Assembly (NCBI RefSeq): GCF_000987835.1
Contig: NZ_CP011308.1
Location: 1,674,001 to 1,738,000, forward strand
DNA from: Sulfurovum lithotrophicum
GTDB lineage: Bacteria > Campylobacterota > Campylobacteria > Campylobacterales > Sulfurovaceae
DNA length: 64,000 bases
Reading direction: 5' to 3'
A program made the position numbers and the translations under genes. A model generated the notes under the pieces. The model saw only the letters and a list, made by a program, of their open reading frames with translations, was not told the DNA's origin and ran no database searches. Positions 60,360 to 64,000 of the stretch are shown here, one piece after another (positions within the stretch are counted from its first letter, which is position 1; each line of letters opens with the position of its first letter).

Positions 60360-60365
60360 ATTATA
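60360..60365 (-). promoter_or_regulatory. -10 box immediately before thiB
   Basis: Minus-strand TATAAT in TATGGTATAATCCCC, 6-11 bases before the thiB ATG; the expected transcription start falls at or next to the start codon. Confidence 0.45.
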
Positions 60366-60375
60366 CCATATCGCT

Positions 60376-60399
60376 GTAGGGTGCGTTTGGCCACGCACC
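60376..60399 (+). repeat. REP-like palindrome with GTAG foot
   Basis: GTAG followed by stem GGTGCGT/ACGCACC with a 6-base loop. It lies between the receptor stop and thiB; on the minus strand it is preceded by a T-rich stretch on the receptor side. It may attenuate read-through from the receptor gene. Confidence 0.6.
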
Positions 60400-60410
60400 T
60401 TTTTAAGTGA

Positions 60411-62471
60411 TTAAAAATCGTAGGTCAGTGTCAGACCGAAGGTTCTTGGTGTCCCTTTTTGCGTATAGAGTTCCGGCTCGTAGAATTTGGACGGATCGTT
60501 ACCAAAATAAAATCCGCGAACATCATATTCCTTGTCTGCGAGATTCCTTCCCCACAATGTTGCACTGAAGTTACCGTAAACATATTCTATGCTGCTGTTG
60601 AGAAGTGCATATGAGTCAGACTTCTGGTCATGTGTATCGGAGAAATAATAGCTGCCCATTCCCTCTACATTGGCTTTGAATCTCCAGTTCTCCAAAAAGC
60701 TGTAATCCAATCCCACATTATACTGATATTTCGGTGACTGTGCCGGTGCACGTCCTGTCATTTCAGGCGTATACTCATCAAATTCTGCATGGAGCAGCCC
60801 CAGTTTGCTGTAGAGGTGCAGAGTGTCATTGGGGTAGTAATCCAATTCAGATTCAAGACCATAATACGTTCCCTTTGCCGCATTGTCGAAATAGTCGGAA
60901 AAACTTCTATCGTTCTCTATATAGGCTTTGACCTGCTGGTCTCTTCGTTTACCGTAAAAGAAGTTGAGACGGTTGACAAGTGTGTTATCAAAGTATTTTG
61001 AATTCACACCTACATCGAGATTCCAGAGGGTCTCAGTCTCAAAAGTTCTGTCTTCACTCGGAAGCGTATTGTCCGCATTGACACCTCCTGGCTTGTAGCC
61101 TCTGGAAAGAGTTGCATAATAGAGAGCATTCTCATCCGCCTTGTAAGAAAGTCCGATCTTTCCTCCGTACAGATTCTCATCCGTATTTTCGGTAAAGGCA
61201 TTGGAATCACTGTAATCCACATCCCAATTCTCCGCTCTCAGCCCCAAAGTGAAAACAAGTTTGTCTGTCAGATCACTGTCTATTTGTCCGTAGATTGCTT
61301 TATTCGTCGTATCATAATTATGGGTAAACGTTTCCCAGTGGTCATCCTTGAAATGGTTTCTGTTCAACCCTTCACTGTAGTCTTTATAATACATGCCGAC
61401 TGTCCAGGCAGTAGTACCGTTAAATATCTTTCCTGCCTTATCCGAGACCATACGCATGTCAAAATCTGTCTGCTTTCTGTTTCTAAGATACCGGTCAAAC
61501 CAGTCGTACGGCCAAAGTGAGTCATCAAATTCCCCTACATACGACCAGTCCTCGTCATAACTGTATTCAGAATCAGTGTCACTGTGACTTACTGCGGCGA
61601 TCAAGTGCATTGCATCATTGATCTGATTGGTATATTTGAGTGAGAATGCATCTGTCAGCTGTGTATCTTTACCCGGTTTGTCTGCATGGGACACTCGTGA
61701 ATTGTCCAGTGTAAACGCATCATAACCATTGTCTATATCTGCATGAATGTAGTTAATATTCATCGTACTGGTATCGGTAATAAGCCATTTGAGTGCTGCT
61801 TTTACTGTCAATTCATCGATATTGTTCGTATCGTCACGCCCGAGATAGCTGTTCTCCATATACCCGTCACTACTGTTCTTGTAGACAGAGATACGTCCAA
61901 GCAGTGTATCATCGATAATGCTGCCACCGACTGCCGCACCGACCGCTTTGGTATTGTAGTTTCCCACTGTTGCTTCAAAATGGCCGTTCGTTTCTGCCGT
62001 AGGTTCATTACTTTGGACCACGATCACACCGGCCATGCCATTGGCACCGAATGTCGTTCCCTGCGGTCCACGGAGTACTTCTACCTGTTTCGTGTCGAAC
62101 AGTGTAATCCCCAGAGGGTTTTGTGAAAAGTCCATGCCATCAATGATGATACCGACCGAAGGATTGATCGGTGTTTCAAACTGGCTACGCTCACCGATAC
62201 CTCTAATCTGCACATATTTTGCCTTGGATGCTCCTGCAGAAAAGTTGACATTGGGTGCCTGTGTAAGCGTTTCTATAAAAGGCTCTGTCGCCTTGTCATA
62301 TAGATCCTCTTCGGCGAAGACCGTCATACTGTTGGTAACCTGTGAAAGGTTTGCTTCCCTGAAGTCTGCGCCGACTACAATAGGGTCAATGTTTACCTCT
62401 TCTGCGTAAAGTGCTGTCGAGACAAGTGCCGAAGCCGCCATGACCGATAATGTTAAAAATCTGGATTTCAT
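60411..62471 (-). CDS. TonB-dependent outer-membrane receptor, probable thiamine transporter
   Basis: A 686-residue receptor with signal peptide (ending STALYA), a plug domain (residues about 40-150, with VEVLRGPQGTTFGANGMAG near 131-149), and a 22-strand barrel ending in an aromatic residue (LTLTYDF). Thiamine as the substrate is inferred from the TPP riboswitch in its leader and the thiBPQ genes that follow. AGGAG lies 9 bases before the ATG. No TonB or ExbBD gene is in the window. Iron-siderophore uptake is the default alternative for such receptors, but the riboswitch argues against it. Confidence 0.9.
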   Translation of the reverse strand: MKSRFLTLSVMAASALVSTALYAEEVNIDPIVVGADFREANLSQVTNSMTVFAEEDLYDKATEPFIETLTQAPNVNFSAGASKAKYVQIRGIGERSQFETPINPSVGIIIDGMDFSQNPLGITLFDTKQVEVLRGPQGTTFGANGMAGVIVVQSNEPTAETNGHFEATVGNYNTKAVGAAVGGSIIDDTLLGRISVYKNSSDGYMENSYLGRDDTNNIDELTVKAALKWLITDTSTMNINYIHADIDNGYDAFTLDNSRVSHADKPGKDTQLTDAFSLKYTNQINDAMHLIAAVSHSDTDSEYSYDEDWSYVGEFDDSLWPYDWFDRYLRNRKQTDFDMRMVSDKAGKIFNGTTAWTVGMYYKDYSEGLNRNHFKDDHWETFTHNYDTTNKAIYGQIDSDLTDKLVFTLGLRAENWDVDYSDSNAFTENTDENLYGGKIGLSYKADENALYYATLSRGYKPGGVNADNTLPSEDRTFETETLWNLDVGVNSKYFDNTLVNRLNFFYGKRRDQQVKAYIENDRSFSDYFDNAAKGTYYGLESELDYYPNDTLHLYSKLGLLHAEFDEYTPEMTGRAPAQSPKYQYNVGLDYSFLENWRFKANVEGMGSYYFSDTHDQKSDSYALLNSSIEYVYGNFSATLWGRNLADKEYDVRGFYFGNDPSKFYEPELYTQKGTPRTFGLTLTYDF

Positions 62472-62549
62472 AATAATTTTCTCCTAATGATTGATCATAG
62501 TGGAAGAGGAGTGTTTCAAGCGGGATAAATATCTTGCTGTAGACATTCG

Positions 62550-62631
62550 ACTCTTCCTTACGCCGGTATGAACCGGGTCAAGTTCTGCGGGTGGTTTTCT
62601 CAGCCTTTATTACAAAAGACACCCCGAGAGT
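62550..62631 (-). promoter_or_regulatory. TPP riboswitch (THI element)
   Basis: Minus-strand aptamer with all conserved blocks: P1 strand ACTCT then CGGGGTGTC, the pyrimidine-sensing GGCTGAGAAA, CCACCCGC, GAACTTGACCCGGTTCA, TACCGGCGTAAGGAA, and P1 closing AGAGT. It lies 79 bases upstream of the receptor ATG. Binding of TPP normally switches the downstream gene off. Confidence 0.95.
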
Positions 62632-62644
62632 GATCTGTAGGTAT

Positions 62645-62650
62645 GTTATA
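62645..62650 (-). promoter_or_regulatory. -10 box of the riboswitch transcript
   Basis: Minus-strand TATAAC in TTTTGTATAACATACC, 14 bases before the aptamer P1. Start of transcription is expected near 62638. Confidence 0.45.
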
Positions 62651-62698
62651 CAAAAAATAATATTGTATTATCCTTAAATAGGACTATTTTACTCTCAT

Positions 62699-63511
62699 TT
62701 AAAAGATCGGCTCCCTTTTTTCCTCATTTTTGGTATGATATTGCAAGTCTAATTCATCAGCATGTTCCAGCTTCCGGGAAAGAAAGTCTTTGGCTTCCGA
62801 CACGCTTTCATTCATTTCCAGCCCTTTTGCAAGCCCTGTTGCTACTGCTGAAGAGAGAAGACAGCCTGTGCCGTGTGTATGGGTGGTGTCTATTCTTCTG
62901 TGAGCGAACGACTCCATAGTATCGTCTCGCTGTACAAGATGATCAATCGCCTCTTCAGCTTCACTATGACCGCCTTTAAGCAGTACTGCGTTCACACCCA
63001 GATCAAAAAAGGCTTGGGCAACCTCTTGGGTCTCACTTTCTTTTCCACTGTATGTGTGATGCTGCAGGGTATTGACCTCCGGAATGTTTGGTGTTATGAG
63101 ATCGACCAGAGGGAAAAGTTCCTTTTTCATAACCTCTACAGCATCCTCTCGGATCAGTTGCCTGCCGCTTGAACTGACCAATACCGTATCTAAGACGATA
63201 TTTTTCAAATCGTATTTTTGAATGACCTCAACAATACTTCGAACCACCTCTTTGTCGGCAAGCATACCGATCTTCACTGCATCCACACTGATGTCATCCA
63301 AAAGTACTTCAAGCTGTGCTCTGAGTATTTCGGGTGAAATATTCTGAACACTTTTAACACCCGTTGAATTTTGCGCAGTAACGGCAGTAACCGAAGAGAG
63401 AGCATACCCTCCCAATGCATGGATCGTCTTTACATCCATCACTACCCCTGCCCCACCATACGGATCAAATCCGGCAATGGTCAGTACCGTCGGCGTATGC
63501 TCAGACCCCAT
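62699..63511 (-). CDS. thiD: Hydroxymethylpyrimidine/phosphomethylpyrimidine kinase
   Basis: A 270-residue ribokinase-fold enzyme that phosphorylates HMP and HMP-P for thiamine synthesis. It begins with VLTIAGFDPYGGAG, a substrate and phosphate segment (the usual Ser of AGSD is Phe here), has TAQNSTGV near residue 44, and the anion hole DTTHTHGTGCLLSSA near residue 215 with catalytic Asp/Gly/Thr/Gly/Cys context. The ATG at 63509-63511 is chosen; an in-frame TTG at 63520 is too close to the GAGG signal. The start overlaps the thiE stop by 11 bases. It ends 48 bases before the riboswitch promoter. Confidence 0.92.
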   Translation of the reverse strand: MGSEHTPTVLTIAGFDPYGGAGVVMDVKTIHALGGYALSSVTAVTAQNSTGVKSVQNISPEILRAQLEVLLDDISVDAVKIGMLADKEVVRSIVEVIQKYDLKNIVLDTVLVSSSGRQLIREDAVEVMKKELFPLVDLITPNIPEVNTLQHHTYSGKESETQEVAQAFFDLGVNAVLLKGGHSEAEEAIDHLVQRDDTMESFAHRRIDTTHTHGTGCLLSSAVATGLAKGLEMNESVSEAKDFLSRKLEHADELDLQYHTKNEEKREPIF

Positions 63512-64000
63512 AGGTTTCAAATACCTCTATGAGTACTTTTGTTTTTTCCTTACTGACCTTGTCTGCCTCCAATACACCGGAGATCATCGCGATGCCACTG
63601 GCTGCTTTCGTCTGTGCAACCTCTTTGATATTATCGAGGGTAATCCCGCCGATAGCCACCACCGGATAGTCCACACTTTCCGCCCACGATTTCAGCAGTC
63701 CAATGCCCACCGTATTGTACTTCAACTCCTTGGAGATCGGTACAAAAACAGGGCCGATCGCGATATAGGAAGGTTCAAATCCCAGGGCGATATCGATCTC
63801 TTCTGGCGTGTGTGTGCTGATGCCCAGACGGATACCTGCATCAAATATGGCCGCTACATCCGCTTCCCGGATGTCTTCCTGCCCCAAATGAATACCGTAG
63901 GCATCATGCTCGATGGCAAGCTGCCAGTAGTCATTGACAAAAAGTCTGGCTTTGAATTCTTCAGATATCCTGATCGCTTCTATGATCTCTTGCTCAAGCG
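63501..64000 (-). CDS. thiE: Thiamine-phosphate synthase (N-terminus beyond the window)
   Basis: The C-terminal 166 residues of ThiE, a TIM barrel that joins HMP-PP and THZ-P to thiamine phosphate. Visible landmarks: the FVNDYWQLA segment, HLGQEDI, GISTHTPEEI, YIAIGPVF and the phosphate-binding VAIGGI near the end. The usual GPVFPT(P/Q)TK motif reads GPVFVPISKE, a deviation at a substrate-binding position. The reading frame stays open to position 64000, so the start lies outside. It overlaps thiD by 11 bases. Confidence 0.92.
   Translation of the reverse strand, partial: LEQEIIEAIRISEEFKARLFVNDYWQLAIEHDAYGIHLGQEDIREADVAAIFDAGIRLGISTHTPEEIDIALGFEPSYIAIGPVFVPISKELKYNTVGIGLLKSWAESVDYPVVAIGGITLDNIKEVAQTKAASGIAMISGVLEADKVSKEKTKVLIEVFETYGV

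Overview
The window reads as chromosome of a chemolithoautotrophic Campylobacterota (epsilonproteobacterium), most like a Sulfurovum-type organism. The reasons are a two-subunit ATP-citrate lyase, an OorDA-type 2-oxoglutarate:ferredoxin oxidoreductase, a monomeric NADP isocitrate dehydrogenase, the futalosine menaquinone enzyme MqnE, long same-strand gene runs, and -10 boxes of TGCTATAAT type with poor -35 boxes. Genus is inferred from gene content, not from a database search. No insertion sequence, prophage, CRISPR array or recognisable defence island is visible.

Layout. 1-10.4 kb (minus): a reductive TCA cluster, in transcription order icd, two tandem malate dehydrogenases, a two-subunit class I fumarase, class II fumC, sucCD, then oorD-oorA running off the window. 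10.6-18.7 kb (minus): a secreted coiled-coil protein, dnaE, a small secreted protein, a coupled flavoprotein/DJ-1 pair, an orphan efflux adaptor and a cytochrome c-prime-like protein. 18.9-22.3 kb (plus): an exported hendecad-repeat (LEA-like) protein and a two-domain exported protein whose C-terminal half is paralogous to the protein at 10.6 kb. 22.4-28.6 kb (minus): efp and a tripartite RND efflux operon whose pump is split into two genes. 28.8-39.8 kb: serA, rpsA, aroA, ispH, pheT, pheS (minus), a HIT protein (plus) and argH (minus). 40.0-45.6 kb (minus): a complete rRNA operon (16S, tRNA-Ala, 23S, 5S) with a perfect consensus promoter. 45.8-49.0 kb (minus): aclBA. 49.1-51.9 kb (minus): a GT39-like membrane protein, a glutamine amidotransferase and mqnE. 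52.0-56.3 kb (plus): glnD and glmS. 56.4-64.0 kb (minus): a thiamine locus.

How the parts work together. AclBA, Oor, SucCD, fumarase, malate dehydrogenase and Icd supply most steps of CO2 fixation by the reductive TCA cycle. The two malate dehydrogenases differ exactly at the cofactor-selecting loop, which suggests one NAD(H) and one NADP(H) enzyme. The thiamine locus forms a full import and salvage chain: a TPP riboswitch controls a TonB-dependent receptor, followed by ThiB-ThiP-ThiQ and a choline-kinase-fold enzyme that is probably a thiamine kinase, next to ThiE and ThiD.

The least explained elements are the LEA-like hendecad protein, the two paralogous exported proteins, the split RND pump with a histidine-rich tail, and two families of palindromic intergenic repeats. 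One repeat family carries the GTAG foot typical of RAYT-associated REPs.
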